A DNA stretch of 64,000 nucleotides. It comes from Leptolyngbya ohadii IS1 (GTDB taxonomy: Bacteria > Cyanobacteriota > Cyanobacteriia > Elainellales > Elainellaceae). A model generated the notes under the pieces. It did not search any database and was not told where the DNA came from. It saw only the letters and a list, made by a program, of their open reading frames with translations. Below, one piece after another: positions 8,489 through 18,555 of this stretch; the first letter of the stretch is position 1, and each line of letters opens with the position of its first letter. Where the stretch lies: contig NZ_NKFP01000004.1 of assembly GCF_002215035.1 (NCBI RefSeq), positions 1,294,691 to 1,358,690 of the forward strand, in the 5' to 3' direction. Made by a program: the position numbers and the translations under genes.

Positions 8489-9391
8489 ATGGGATCTCAG
8501 CGTCATCAGTTAAAGCTTTCCCAACTGCAAATGCTGATTGCGGTTGCCAACTGCGGCAGTTTCAGCGAGGCAGCCTTGCAGCTTCAAATGTCCCAGTCTG
8601 CGATCAGTCATGCAATTTCGACGCTGGAGGAAGATCTGGGCGTAAGCTTGTTCTCGCGAGGACGCTACGGCGCAATTCTGACTCCCGTGGGTGAGCAGGT
8701 GGTCGATCGCGCCCGTCAAATTTTTTACCTGATCGACGACATTCAAAAGCAGGCAGATTTATCTAAAGGTTTGCGGGGCGGACAGGTTCGTATCTCCGCG
8801 TTTCGCAGTGCAGCCACCCACATTCTGCCCGAAGCGATCGCGGAATTTTGTCGTTGCTATCCCGCCGTTGCCGTTCGGATCGCGGAATATGACGATCGCG
8901 ATGATGTCGAAGATGATTTGCGGGAAGGACGGGCGGATATTGGCATTACCTACCTGCCAACCGGCGAAGAGTTTGAAACCTGGGAACTGATGCGGGACGA
9001 ATTTGTAGTGCTGCTGCCGCCGGAGTTTCGGTCATCGGGCAAACTGAGCTGGGATGAACTGAGCAACTTTGCCTTAATCATGGCACCGGACGGAGACGGC
9101 TGCGACGCAATGGTGTACGCACATGGCGCAAAATACGGCGCAACCCTGAATCCCACCTATCAGGTTCGATCGGACTCCACGATCGTCAGCATGGTGGCGA
9201 AGGGCCTGGGGGCTGCGATTAGCCCACGCCTTGCGGCTGAACCGATTCCCGCAGGAGTCCAGGTCTACAGCCTGCCCGTACCGCTGTTTAGAACTATTAG
9301 CATTGCCATCCTGAAAAAATCCCTGCTGACCCCACCTGCCTTTGCCCTGCTTGATTTGCTAAAAAGTAAGGCACTTATGGGGATTTATTAA
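8489..9391 (+). CDS. LysR family transcriptional regulator
   Basis: A 300-residue protein with an N-terminal winged helix-turn-helix (about residues 8-67: LSQLQMLIAVANCGSFSEAA, then MSQSAISHAISTLEEDLGV, then LFSRGRYGAILTPVGEQV). The C-terminal periplasmic-binding-protein-like effector domain spans about 90-295 (GQVRISAFRSAATHILPEAI, then DIGITYLPTGEEFETW). It is transcribed away from the DMT exporter gene and likely controls that gene and itself from the shared 199-bp region. The effector is not predictable. It converges on the photolyase gene with only 20 bases between stops. Confidence 0.93.
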   Translation: MGSQRHQLKLSQLQMLIAVANCGSFSEAALQLQMSQSAISHAISTLEEDLGVSLFSRGRYGAILTPVGEQVVDRARQIFYLIDDIQKQADLSKGLRGGQVRISAFRSAATHILPEAIAEFCRCYPAVAVRIAEYDDRDDVEDDLREGRADIGITYLPTGEEFETWELMRDEFVVLLPPEFRSSGKLSWDELSNFALIMAPDGDGCDAMVYAHGAKYGATLNPTYQVRSDSTIVSMVAKGLGAAISPRLAAEPIPAGVQVYSLPVPLFRTISIAILKKSLLTPPAFALLDLLKSKALMGIY

Positions 9392-9411
9392 TCGCGATCG
9401 CTTTGAAATTT

Positions 9412-10857
9412 TTAGCTCAGAGCTGTGACTTCCTTCTGCTGCTGATAGATCTGTTTGAAGCGGTTCTGCTGAACTTTGTGATCGACGATCGGGGCAGGAT
9501 ATCCGCTTCGCTGGCGGTCGTAGGAGCCAATCTTGCCCGTGACTAATTCTCCGGTGTCAATGCTCCTCAGTTCTGGCAGGTATTCCCGGATGTATTCCGC
9601 TTCCGGGTCGAATTTCTGTGCCTGACTTGCCGGATTAAAGATCCGCAGCGGTTTCGGGTCCATGCCGCTGGAAGCCGTCCATTGCCAGCCGCCGTTATTG
9701 GCAGATAGATCGCCATCCACCAGCTTTTGCATGAAATACTTCTCGCCCAGTCGCGGATCGACCAGCAAATCCTTCACCAGAAAACTGGCGACGATCATGC
9801 GGCAGCGGTTGTGCATCCAGCCGATCGTATTCATTTGACGCATCGCAGCATCGACGATCGGGTATCCGGTTCGCCCTTCGCACCATGCCTGAAAATAATC
9901 GTCGCGGTTTTCCCACGGGAAGTTCTTAAACGAGTCGCGGTATGCCCCTTCCGCCAGTTCCGGGAAGCTGTACATCGCGTGCTGATAAAACTCTCGCCAG
10001 GCAAGTTCCTGCTGCCAGGACTGGACATTTTCGCGCGTCTCATCGCTGCGGCTGTCCGCATAAACCCGCTCCGTTGCCTCCCAAACGGTTCTGATGCCGA
10101 TCGTCCCAAACTTCAATGCCGCACTGAGCTGAGACGTGCCCCGCACTGAAGGGAAATTGCGCTGTTCGCCGTATTCCGTCAGCGAGTCGTGGCAGAATTC
10201 CTCCAGCCGTGCCACTGCCGCACTCGTACCGGGAGCCAAAGGCAGTACGTCCACATCCCAGACAAAGCCCAGTTCCTTTGCAGTGGGAAGGGCAATCGTC
10301 CCCACCGTCTGAGCTGCCTGCTGTTCCGCTTCCGTTAAACCCTGTGCCCCTTCCAGATTCAACGCCGGAGCCGCTTTGGGCTGACTTCTCCAGTTGCGCC
10401 AGAACGGACTAAAGACGGTGTAGGGCTGTCCCGATCCGGTAATCACTTCCCTGGGGGCGTGCATCAGCTGATCCCACAATCCCTGTACTTCAATCCCGGC
10501 TTCTCGTAGAGCCGCTGCCACGGTGCGATCGCGTTCCCGTCCGTAGGGTTCCACATCCCGATTCAGGTGAACCGCCTTTGCATTAAGTGCCTTTGCCAGT
10601 GCTGGAATTCGCTCGATCGGGTTGCCCTCCAGAATCAAAAGCTGGCTTCCCGCCTGGGTGTACTGCTGCTGTAGTTCCCGCAGGCTTTCGATCAAATAAG
10701 TGACTCTGGCAGGAGCAACATCATCGCGATCGAGAATCAGGCGATCCAGGCAAAAGACCCCTACTACTCTGGATGTTTTCTGACGTGCAGCCGCCAGTCC
10801 TACGTTGTCGAGGGTTCGCAGATCGCGACGATGCCAGAAGAGGATGAGGTCGGTCAT
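9412..10857 (-). CDS. phrA: Deoxyribodipyrimidine photolyase (CPD photolyase, 8-HDF class)
   Basis: A 481-residue flavoprotein that repairs cyclobutane pyrimidine dimers with blue light. The N-terminal photolyase domain begins ILFWHRRDLRTLDNVGLA and runs to about residue 165. The C-terminal FAD-binding domain carries WQQELAWREFYQHAMYSFPE, YPIVDAAMRQMNTIGWMHNR, the LVDGDLSANNGGWQWTASSG block and RIFNPASQAQKFDPEAEYI, the class I CPD photolyase signatures. The close match to the cyanobacterial (Synechococcus-type) enzyme suggests the deazaflavin antenna; that is inference. Start: ATG at 10857. An octamer tandem repeat lies just upstream. Confidence 0.93.
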   Translation of the reverse strand: MTDLILFWHRRDLRTLDNVGLAAARQKTSRVVGVFCLDRLILDRDDVAPARVTYLIESLRELQQQYTQAGSQLLILEGNPIERIPALAKALNAKAVHLNRDVEPYGRERDRTVAAALREAGIEVQGLWDQLMHAPREVITGSGQPYTVFSPFWRNWRSQPKAAPALNLEGAQGLTEAEQQAAQTVGTIALPTAKELGFVWDVDVLPLAPGTSAAVARLEEFCHDSLTEYGEQRNFPSVRGTSQLSAALKFGTIGIRTVWEATERVYADSRSDETRENVQSWQQELAWREFYQHAMYSFPELAEGAYRDSFKNFPWENRDDYFQAWCEGRTGYPIVDAAMRQMNTIGWMHNRCRMIVASFLVKDLLVDPRLGEKYFMQKLVDGDLSANNGGWQWTASSGMDPKPLRIFNPASQAQKFDPEAEYIREYLPELRSIDTGELVTGKIGSYDRQRSGYPAPIVDHKVQQNRFKQIYQQQKEVTALS

Positions 10858-10868
10858 GGAGAGGGTAA

Positions 10869-10900
10869 ATGAGTGGATGAGTGGATGAGTGGATGAGTGG
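10869..10900. repeat. 8-bp tandem repeat, four perfect units
   Basis: ATGAGTGG is repeated four times without mismatch at 10869, 10877, 10885 and 10893, then runs into a G/A-rich patch. It starts 11 bases upstream of the photolyase start codon on the opposite strand, inside what should be its leader, so copy number could affect translation or transcription. Confidence 0.9.
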
Positions 10901-11113
10901 GGGAGAAGGGAGCGGGGAGAAGGTGGGAAAGGGGAGGTTTTAATTTAGATTGTGGCAGGCAGGAAAAACTCTAGCAGAAGATATAGGCGATCGGACGTTT
11001 TTGGTGAATGTTCTAAAGGAGCCAGATTAACCTAAGCTCTTAATAGACTGGTGATTTAATATCAGGGCAAGCTAGAGTCCTTCAGCCGTTTTTCAGCATA
11101 AGAAGCAAACGCC

Positions 11114-12022
11114 GTGTCACGATCTACCCCTACCCCGGCAATCGGTGGTGCTGTCGGAGAGTACCACTGGAACTGGAAAAAGAAATCCGTCACGATCGCC
11201 TATGAGGTGATGGGAGAAGGCAAGCCCATTTTGCTGTTGCCTGCCCTCAGCAGCGTTTCCACCCGTGCCGAAATGCGCGGCATTGCCGAACGGCTGGCGG
11301 AGCGGTATCAGGTCGTGGCGATCGACTGGCTTGGCTTTGGTGAATCTTCCCGCCCGTTTTTGAACTACACGCCTGCGGTTTATCGATCGCTGCTGCGCGA
11401 CTTTGTGCGATCGATGTTTTCAGAACCTGTGGTCGTCATTGCCGCAGGACATAGCGCTGGCTATGTAATGGATTTAACCCGACAGCCCAATCCGCCCTGG
11501 TCGTGGGTTGCCCTCGTTTCTCCCACCTGGCGCGGACCCCTCCCCACGGCTTTTGGCGAGCATCGCTGGTTTTACAAGCTGCTCAAAGTCATCGTGCGTT
11601 TGCCGCTGATCGGACAGTTCCTCTACTTCCTGAATACGCTGCCGCCCTTTCTGGCACTGATGTATCGCCGCCACGTCTACGGCAACGGCAAAAACGTCAC
11701 CTGGAATCTGATCCGGCAGAAATGGCGCACAACCCAGCGCTGGGGAGCCAGGCACGCCTCCGCTGCTTTTGTCACAGGCACCCTCGATCCGGTGAAAAAC
11801 CGCAGCGAATTTATGGACTACTTTCAGCCCCTACCGCCCGTCCCGGTACTGATGGCGATCGGGGAACAAACACCCCCCAAATCTCGCGCCGAAATGGAAG
11901 TGCTGGCACACTTTACCGCCGTACAGGTCTACCGAATGCCCGGCTCCCTCGGACTGCACGAGGAATATCCAGAGGAATTGATAGAGGGAATTCTGCCCTT
12001 CTTAAATAAATATTTGTCCTAA
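11114..12022 (+). CDS. Alpha/beta hydrolase fold protein
   Basis: A 302-residue protein with the alpha/beta hydrolase core: strand-turn around GKPILLLPALSSVST, the DWLGFGESSRP block, the nucleophile elbow GHSAGYVMD (Ser in G-H-S-A-G), a cap region with LPLIGQFLYFLNTLPPF, and the C-terminal catalytic-His region GSLGLHEEYPEEL. The oxyanion strand has LLPALSS rather than the usual HGxx motif. Start: GTG at 11114 (MSRSTPTPAIGG) after a stop-rich leader. The substrate is unknown; similar cyanobacterial proteins are annotated only as alpha/beta hydrolases. An inverted repeat follows the stop. Confidence 0.85.
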   Translation: MSRSTPTPAIGGAVGEYHWNWKKKSVTIAYEVMGEGKPILLLPALSSVSTRAEMRGIAERLAERYQVVAIDWLGFGESSRPFLNYTPAVYRSLLRDFVRSMFSEPVVVIAAGHSAGYVMDLTRQPNPPWSWVALVSPTWRGPLPTAFGEHRWFYKLLKVIVRLPLIGQFLYFLNTLPPFLALMYRRHVYGNGKNVTWNLIRQKWRTTQRWGARHASAAFVTGTLDPVKNRSEFMDYFQPLPPVPVLMAIGEQTPPKSRAEMEVLAHFTAVQVYRMPGSLGLHEEYPEELIEGILPFLNKYLS

Positions 12023-12035
12023 GCCAAATAGTTCA

Positions 12036-12058
12036 AAATCCCCACGAGTGGGGGATTT
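12036..12058. terminator. Inverted repeat between convergent genes
   Basis: AAATCCCCAC, loop GAG, then TGGGGGATTT pair over about ten bases. It lies 14 bases after the hydrolase stop and 40 bases before the end of the convergent sugar-binding protein gene. The T-run is short, so it may serve as a bidirectional or weak terminator. Confidence 0.55.
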
Positions 12059-12097
12059 AGAGGGCAGTTCAGGATCTCGGAGACTCGTTCAACCAGC

Positions 12098-13279
12098 CTA
12101 CGAACAAACATTCTTCCCGACGCCTGACGGCAACCCTTCACAGACCTGCTGCTTGGTCAGGAAGCCATCCTTAATCACCGTATCCTGAATGTTGTTAGCA
12201 TCAACCAGTTGGGGCGTAGAGAGCGAGGACGGAATTTGTCCTCCTGCCTCAGTTTTAGTCGTGGCATTGGTCAGGGAAGCGGTATCTGTGCCGTTGCTGA
12301 GCGCTCCCACAATCTGGGCTGCTGAAGACGCAATTTCAACGATCGGCTTATAGATCGTCATGCTCTGGTCGCCCGTCAGAATTGCCTGAACGTTGGAGGC
12401 ATTGGCATCCTGACCTGTGACCAGCACCTTGCCGTTGAGATTTTGTGCCCGCAGTGCGGCGATCGCTCCCGTCGAAAGAATATCGCTGGCAGCATAGATT
12501 GCCTGAACGTTGTTTTTCTCGCGGGTCAGCACTCCGTCTGTAAGGGATTGCGCTCTTGCCAGGTCCCAGTTCGGCGTGAACTGATCAAATACCAGCTTTA
12601 ATTCACCGCGATCGAAATAGGGCTGGAGAACTTTTAGTGCCCCTTCCCGGAACTGGAGAGCATTGTTATCCGTGCGGGAACCGTTCAGCATTGCCACGTT
12701 GGAGCCGCGCTTCAGCCCATATTTGCCCTGCTTGTACTGGTCGATAATGTACTGCCCCTGCATTTCGCCGACGCGCACGTTATCAAAGGAAACGTAGTAG
12801 GCAAGGTCGTTATCCTGAATCAGTCGATCGTAGGCAATTACCGGAACACCCGTGCTTTTTGCCGACTGGACGATCGCCCCTGCTTTTTGACTATCGTTAG
12901 CACCAATCACAAGAATGCAGGCACCTCGCGTCAGGGCAGATTCTGCCTGGTTCTGCTGAGTATCGGCGTTGTTGTTGGCGTTGGCGTACTGAATCTGGGC
13001 ATCCGGGAGGACTTTCTTAATTTCCTGTTCCAGAAGCGGACGATCGTAGCTCTCCCACCGGGTTGAGGTATCGGTTTCGGGCAGCAAAACTCCAATATTC
13101 TTACAGCCTCTTGCCGCAGGAAAAGCCGTAGATGCGTTCGTTGTAGCGTTGTTTTGATCCTGCGCTGAATTAGAAGAATTGTTTGCCGTTCTAGTACAAG
13201 CAGTAATCAGATTGAAAAAAATGAAACTACCCAGAAAAAAAGCGAAAAATCTACTCAAAGACGAATGTTTTGTAGACAT
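12098..13279 (-). CDS. Sugar-binding lipoprotein, ChvE/XylF-like (periplasmic binding protein type 1)
   Basis: A lipoprotein of about 393 residues: signal peptide with SLSRFFAFFLGSFIFF and lipobox LITAC, then a Ser/Asn/Ala-rich linker. The mature part is a type 1 periplasmic binding protein: IGVLLPETDTSTRWESYDRP, then ACILVIGANDSQKAGAIVQ, then GVPVIAYDRLIQDNDLAYYV and SFDNVRVGEMQGQYI. These are the hallmark segments of xylose/multiple-sugar binding proteins (XylF, ChvE). Start: ATG at 13279 (MSTKHSS); 14 extra upstream codons are not signal-like. No ABC ATPase or permease gene is adjacent, so it either uses distant components or acts as a sensor input. It is divergent from the LOV-domain hybrid kinase. 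Confidence 0.88.
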   Translation of the reverse strand: MSTKHSSLSRFFAFFLGSFIFFNLITACTRTANNSSNSAQDQNNATTNASTAFPAARGCKNIGVLLPETDTSTRWESYDRPLLEQEIKKVLPDAQIQYANANNNADTQQNQAESALTRGACILVIGANDSQKAGAIVQSAKSTGVPVIAYDRLIQDNDLAYYVSFDNVRVGEMQGQYIIDQYKQGKYGLKRGSNVAMLNGSRTDNNALQFREGALKVLQPYFDRGELKLVFDQFTPNWDLARAQSLTDGVLTREKNNVQAIYAASDILSTGAIAALRAQNLNGKVLVTGQDANASNVQAILTGDQSMTIYKPIVEIASSAAQIVGALSNGTDTASLTNATTKTEAGGQIPSSLSTPQLVDANNIQDTVIKDGFLTKQQVCEGLPSGVGKNVCS

Positions 13280-13972
13280 GATTGTAATGGATTGAAGCGG
13301 CGTGTTAGTTCTGTAACCCACGAAATTCGATCGAGCGTTCTACCGTGCAAACAGGATGCAAAATGAGCCATGCAGCGGACTGAGTCTGAAAGCCCTCGTG
13401 CGTGAAGACCCTATTGCAGACTCTGTCGAGATCCTATTGAAATGAAAAACGCTGTAAAGAACTGGAAAGGAGCAGTATTAATGAAGTGAAACGCTAATCT
13501 CTTTCTTGCTATAGAAGAATTAGAGACTCAATTCGACAGATACCATCGGCTTTGTATCATAGAAAACTTTTATTCCAAACTGTCTCAATCCTGAGGGTTA
13601 TTTATTTGAAAATGATTCCCTGATGCAGGCTCTTTAGGGATGTATTAAAGGAGACGTATTAAGACGTATTAAAGGGGATGTATTAGGAAGATGCCCTGAT
13701 GAGACTTAACCCGGAAACTTTCTGGGGGAGCTTTCTCAAGGGACGCTTTCAGAAATCCTCCTAACCCCGCCAGGAGAGGAAGACCTTACTCTCAAGCCAC
13801 CGCTGCACATTTTTCTATCACCAGTTCATATAGGCATTACAGGACGGTTACTTTTTTGTCGCTTTCACCAGAATGTGGTTTCACCCTCTTGTTGGGGAAT
13901 ACTGAGAGAGTTGAAAATAGCAACAGCACAATAGCTGAACCCCCACAGCGAACTTTCTGGATAGGGACTTTC
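13280..13972. promoter_or_regulatory. Divergent regulatory region with GTATTA direct repeats
   Basis: About 690 bases separate the sugar-binding gene from the hybrid kinase. Four GTATTA hexamers on the same strand lie at 13642, 13656, 13666 and 13680, giving spacings of 14, 10 and 14 bases, each followed by A/G-rich sequence. Such phased direct repeats could be response-regulator sites, but that is inference. A second repetitive patch (about 13710-13755) has recurring CTTTCT/CTTTCAG words. No gene was recognised here. Confidence 0.45.
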
Positions 13973-16900
13973 ATGGCTGCTTTTCATAAACGCTCTCGTT
14001 CAATTCATATAGGAGTCAGAGCAAAGCCGTACCCTGCTCAGGACAGCGGTTCGCCCCTATTTCCAGAAAATCAAAAACCAGAAAATCAAAAACCAGAAAA
14101 TCAGCAGAAGGCAGGGAGCGTTGATCGATCGCGCAACTTTAGTTCAGGTCAGACTACAGGCTGGTTGCTGGTCAGTGCGGTTGCAGGACTCATGCTCTTT
14201 CCGATTTCAGCCAGAGCGCAGTCCCAGGAACAGCAGCCCCAACCTATCATTTCCCAACCTGTCATTTCCCAACCTGTCATTTCCCAAATTACCATTCCTC
14301 AGCAGCGAGTCCAAACCCTTGCTTTACCGCTCGCAGGGGGGGTGCTGGGATATCTCAGCGGGGTAGCGATCGTTCTATTTCGGGCGCGTCGGCGTTCTCT
14401 CCAGACCCAGAATGGACAGGAGAACGAGCAAAAGCAAAAGCAAGAGCAAAAAGAAGAGCAGAAGCAAGGACAAAAAGAAGGGCAAAAGGACGAGGAACTG
14501 CAAAACTCCGCTGCTCAGTCAACGGCTGATTCTCCCCTTAGCCCGTTATTCCCCCAAGATTTACTCTCCCCCTTGAGTGAGGAAGCCTCCCTGGAGCTGC
14601 GCGATCGTGCCATTGCCACTAGCCCCAACGGAATTGTGATCAGCGACGCTCGTTTGCCGGGAATGCCAGTCGTTTATACTAATGCTGCCTTTGAACGAAT
14701 TACCGGATATCAAGCAAGCGAGATTATTGGGCGTAACTGTCGCTTTTTGCAGAAGGAAGACAGACAGCAACCTCAGCTCGACCTGCTGCGAACCGCTATC
14801 CAGAATGGGGAAAGCTGTACAGTCACCCTGCGGAACTATCGCAAAGACGGCACTCTGTTCTGGAATGAGCTAACCATTTCGCCCATCTACGATGAAACGG
14901 GGGTTCTTAGCCATTTTGTCGGCATTCAGATGGATGTCAGCAAGCGGGTATTTGCAGAAGAAACCCTGCGAGAAACCACATCCCGGCTCTCTGCGCTGAT
15001 TCGGAATTTGCAGGCAGGCGTTCTGGTGGAAGATGAGTACGGCGAGATTGTGCTAGCCAACGAGCAGTTTTGCCAGATGTTTGGGATGCCCTATTCCGCA
15101 GAGGAGCTGATCGGAGTAAACTGTTCTGCCCTGGCAGAATCTGCCAAACAAGCTTTTGCCGATCCAGAGCGCTTTACCCAGCGGATTTATCAGCTTTTGT
15201 GCGAGCGCATCACAGTTACGGCAGACGAAGTGCGATTGCTCGATGGGCGAGTGCTGGAACGGGACTATGTACCCATCTTTATTGGAGAACATTACCGGGG
15301 GCATCTCTGGCAATATCGCGATATTACGAACCGGGTTCGGGCAGAGGAGGATCGCAACCAGGCACAGCTTGCCCTGCAACGACAGCTCGATCGGACACTG
15401 CTGCTGCACCGAATCACCGAGGAAATTCGCCAGAGCCTTAACGCCAAACAGATTTTTGAAACGGCAGCGGTACAAGTGGGAAGAGCCTTTGGAGCCGATC
15501 GCTGTCTGATTCACTCCTTTGTTGAAAGTCCGGTGCCGCGCATTCCCCTCGTTGCCGAATACCTGGCTCCAGGCAATCTTTCCCTGATGATGCAGGAAGT
15601 TCCGGTGATGGGCAACCCCCACGCAGAGCGGATGATGTCCTGCGATGAACCGCTAATCTCACCCGATATTTACACCGATCCACTGCTGGTTGAAACCCGA
15701 TCGCTTTGTGAACAAATTGGCTTAAAGTCCATGCTGGCGATTCGCACCTCCTACCAGGGCGTTGCCAATGGATCGATCGGACTGCACCAGTGTAGCTATT
15801 TTCGCCAGTGGACCGAGGATGAGGTGGAACTGCTGATGGCATTTGCCGCCCAGATGGGAATTGCGCTGGCGCAGGCAAAGCTGCTGGAGCAGGAAACCCA
15901 GAGCCGCGAGGAGCTAACGCTCAAAAATGCGGCGCTAGAGCAGGCTCGCCACGAAGCAGAATCCGCAAACCGGGCAAAAAGCGAGTTCCTGGCGATGATG
16001 AGTCACGAGATTCGCACGCCCATGAATGCCGTCATTGGTATGACTGGGCTGCTGCTCGACACAACCCTGACCCTCCAACAGCGGGATTTTGTTGAAACGG
16101 TGCGGGCAAGCGGCAATGCGCTCCTGACCATTATTAACGACATTCTCGACTTCTCTAAAATTGAGTCGGGCAGGCTAGAACTGGAAGAACAGCCGTTTGA
16201 CCTGCGATGCTGCGTGGAAGGGGCGATCGATCTCCTGGCGCAGACCGCAGCAGAAAAAGGAATTGAACTTGCTGCGCTAATCAATCCCGAATCGCCCACC
16301 TGGATTAAAGGGGATGTAACGCGCCTGCGGCAGGTGATTGTTAATTTGCTCAGCAACGCCGTGAAATTTACGGACGAAGGAGAGGTAATTGTAATCGTCT
16401 CAGCCCGCCCTCTGGACTCGCAGCGCTACGAGATTCTGTTTGCGGTGAAAGATACCGGAGTCGGCATTGCACCAGACAAGATGGAGCGCCTGTTTAAGCC
16501 CTTCAGCCAGGCAGACAGCTCCACAACGCGCCAGTATGGAGGCACGGGCTTGGGATTGGTGATCAGCAAGCGCCTGAGCGAAATGATGGGCGGCACTCTG
16601 TGGGTCAGCAGTCGAGGAAATTTAGGCGGTGAGCCACCGGCAGATCTTCTCTCTACCCCGTTCGATTGGTTGGAGCAGCAGCATCCGTTGCCTGCTGGAT
16701 TCGATCGCAGTTCCAGGCAGCCCTCTGGATCAACGTTCTATTTCACGATCGAGGCTTGCTCTACCACTAGCCCCCGCGAGGATCAATCCTTCAATGCTGT
16801 CTCCCTACTGGCGGGTAAACGGCTGCTCATTGTGGACGATAACTATGTGAACTGTCGCGTTCTTGAACTCCAAGCAAGCTCCTGGCACCTGCAAACCGAA

Positions 16901-17701
16901 ATCGCCCGATCGGGAGCAGAAGCACTGCAACGGCTTAAGAGTGATGAGCCGTTCGATCTAGTTCTGCTTGATATGGAAATGCCGGAGATGGACGGGCTGA
17001 CGCTCGCGACCAGGATTCGTCAGTTGCCTTCCCGCCAGTCGCTGCCGCTGGTGATGTTAACCTCAGTGGGCACCCCAGAATTAGACTCTCAGGCTGGGGT
17101 TAAACTCAATGCCTGTTTATGTAAACCCATTAAACAGTCCTATTTATTTGATATTCTCTGCGGTTTATTTGTCGATCGCTCTGTCTGGATGCAGTCCCTT
17201 CAGGCAACGCCGCCCAAACCGGATTTGCTAATGGCAGGACAGCGACCCCTGAGAATTTTGCTGGCAGAAGATACGGCTGTGAATCAGAAAGTAGCGCTGC
17301 TGCTGCTCAAGAAGTTAGGCTATCGGGCTGATGTTGCCAGCAACGGGCTGGAAGTCATTGAAGCTCTGCAACGGCAACCCTACGATGTGGTTCTCATGGA
17401 TGTTCATATGCCCGAAATGGATGGACTGGAAGCAACTCGCCAGATCCGCCAAAACTGGGGCAGCGGTCAGTTCAGCAGTCATGGAAGGCAGCCCGAAAGC
17501 AGCGACTCAAACCTGACGACGGCTCGCCCACTTTACATCATTGCAATGACTGCAAACGCCATGCGCGGCGATCGGGATATTTGTTTAGCAGCCGGAATGG
17601 ATGGCTATATTAGCAAGCCCGTCCAGCTGGAGGAACTTGCCCAGGCGCTATGGCAATGCCAGCCAGCAAATTTTGAGGAAACAGCAGCAAGAAATTCCTG
17701 A
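13973..17701 (+). CDS. LOV-domain hybrid sensor histidine kinase (LOV-PAS-GAF-HisKA-HATPase-REC-REC)
   Basis: About 1,242 residues. The N-terminus has a hydrophobic segment ([15 protein letters not shown]), an ISQPV-repeat stretch, a second hydrophobic segment ([19 protein letters not shown]), then a Gln/Lys/Glu-rich charged linker. Next comes a complete LOV domain with GRNCRFLQ (the photoactive Cys is about residue 256), [12 protein letters not shown] and FVGIQMDV. A second PAS domain and a GAF domain follow (start [14 protein letters not shown]). The kinase core has H-box [15 protein letters not shown] (His about 678), N-box LLSNAVKFT, and G boxes [10 protein letters not shown] and [10 protein letters not shown]. 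Two receivers end the protein, phosphoacceptor Asps in [11 protein letters not shown] and [11 protein letters not shown]. Start: ATG at 13973 with AGGGA nearby; an in-frame TTG at 13856 is possible. It likely works with the Hpt protein just downstream in a blue-light phosphorelay. Confidence 0.92.
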   Translation: MAAFHKRSRSIHIGVRAKPYPAQDSGSPLFPENQKPENQKPENQQKAGSVDRSRNFSSGQTTGWLLVSAVAGLMLFPISARAQSQEQQPQPIISQPVISQPVISQITIPQQRVQTLALPLAGGVLGYLSGVAIVLFRARRRSLQTQNGQENEQKQKQEQKEEQKQGQKEGQKDEELQNSAAQSTADSPLSPLFPQDLLSPLSEEASLELRDRAIATSPNGIVISDARLPGMPVVYTNAAFERITGYQASEIIGRNCRFLQKEDRQQPQLDLLRTAIQNGESCTVTLRNYRKDGTLFWNELTISPIYDETGVLSHFVGIQMDVSKRVFAEETLRETTSRLSALIRNLQAGVLVEDEYGEIVLANEQFCQMFGMPYSAEELIGVNCSALAESAKQAFADPERFTQRIYQLLCERITVTADEVRLLDGRVLERDYVPIFIGEHYRGHLWQYRDITNRVRAEEDRNQAQLALQRQLDRTLLLHRITEEIRQSLNAKQIFETAAVQVGRAFGADRCLIHSFVESPVPRIPLVAEYLAPGNLSLMMQEVPVMGNPHAERMMSCDEPLISPDIYTDPLLVETRSLCEQIGLKSMLAIRTSYQGVANGSIGLHQCSYFRQWTEDEVELLMAFAAQMGIALAQAKLLEQETQSREELTLKNAALEQARHEAESANRAKSEFLAMMSHEIRTPMNAVIGMTGLLLDTTLTLQQRDFVETVRASGNALLTIINDILDFSKIESGRLELEEQPFDLRCCVEGAIDLLAQTAAEKGIELAALINPESPTWIKGDVTRLRQVIVNLLSNAVKFTDEGEVIVIVSARPLDSQRYEILFAVKDTGVGIAPDKMERLFKPFSQADSSTTRQYGGTGLGLVISKRLSEMMGGTLWVSSRGNLGGEPPADLLSTPFDWLEQQHPLPAGFDRSSRQPSGSTFYFTIEACSTTSPREDQSFNAVSLLAGKRLLIVDDNYVNCRVLELQASSWHLQTEIARSGAEALQRLKSDEPFDLVLLDMEMPEMDGLTLATRIRQLPSRQSLPLVMLTSVGTPELDSQAGVKLNACLCKPIKQSYLFDILCGLFVDRSVWMQSLQATPPKPDLLMAGQRPLRILLAEDTAVNQKVALLLLKKLGYRADVASNGLEVIEALQRQPYDVVLMDVHMPEMDGLEATRQIRQNWGSGQFSSHGRQPESSDSNLTTARPLYIIAMTANAMRGDRDICLAAGMDGYISKPVQLEELAQALWQCQPANFEETAARNS

Positions 17702-17798
17702 CCAGAAAAAGGGAAGGCTAATAGAGCGAATACAAGGAAAATAGAAACGCTGATAGAGCTGGAAGAACCTCTGAACCTCTCACTGTACTGACCGATCT

Positions 17799-18173
17799 AT
17801 GCAAAGTCCTCCTCCCGCACTCGACCCCGGCGCGATCGCAGAACTGCGTACTATGGCAGGCGATGAACCAACGCTGGTTTCCCAGATTATTGACTGCTAT
17901 CTGCAAGAATCCCCCAGCCTGATGGCGGCAATGCGAGAAGCCGTTTCGCAGCAAAACGGGGCAGCCCTGATGCGCGCTGCACATTCCCTGAAGTCGAGCA
18001 GTCAATCCTTAGGGGCTATTAGAATGGCAGAAATCTGCCTGGAACTGGAGCAGATGGGGCGATCGGGCACTATGGCAAGCCAGGATCAGGAGATTGCGGC
18101 GGCGATGGCACAGCTTGCAGCAGAATATCACCGGGTTGAAACTGCCCTAGACCTGGAGCGCGATCGCCGGTAG
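17799..18173 (+). CDS. Hpt (histidine phosphotransfer) domain protein
   Basis: A 124-residue single-domain protein. The four-helix Hpt signature is visible: DPGAIAELRTMAGDEPTLVS, then IIDCYLQESPSLMAAMREAV, and the phosphorylatable His in LMRAAHSLKSSSQSLGAIRM, followed by CLELEQMG. It takes phosphate from a receiver and passes it on to a final response regulator. It lies 97 bases after the hybrid kinase on the same strand, so the pair probably forms LOV kinase -> receiver -> Hpt. No output regulator is adjacent. Start: ATG at 17799. Confidence 0.92.
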   Translation: MQSPPPALDPGAIAELRTMAGDEPTLVSQIIDCYLQESPSLMAAMREAVSQQNGAALMRAAHSLKSSSQSLGAIRMAEICLELEQMGRSGTMASQDQEIAAAMAQLAAEYHRVETALDLERDRR

Positions 18174-18555
18174 ACACATCCCCTGAGCGGTTCACCCAGG
18201 CGTGCGAGGTGAATCAAATCGTTGCCTCTTATACTAAAAATAAGAAGCGATCAATCGTCATTCCCCTTTCCTGAAGACGGGAAAGCAGTTTGTCTATGGC
18301 AAGCCGCATTGGATTGCGGGCATCCCTGGCTTGAAATCAAGCGCAAGCAAACTGACGATACCTGGCAAACCCGATCAAACCCATTGAACAGCAGACCTCT
18401 CCTGACCATGCTGAGCGTCTGACCCCTACTGTTCAACTTCACACCGTCGTTAATTTATTGCATGACCGTTGCTTTTGGACATTGGGACTGTCCACCGCAT
18501 TTATTGAAGCAAGATTTTGAGCAAAATGCTGCAACGGCGTGAGGAGGTCTAGTTT
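18174..18555. other. Intergenic region, no gene recognised
   Basis: Short open frames on both strands here show no family character. A weak inverted repeat (TTCACC, loop, GGTGAA, around 18190-18215) follows the Hpt gene and may be a weak terminator. The end of the region carries the GGAGG ribosome site of the next gene. Confidence 0.5.
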
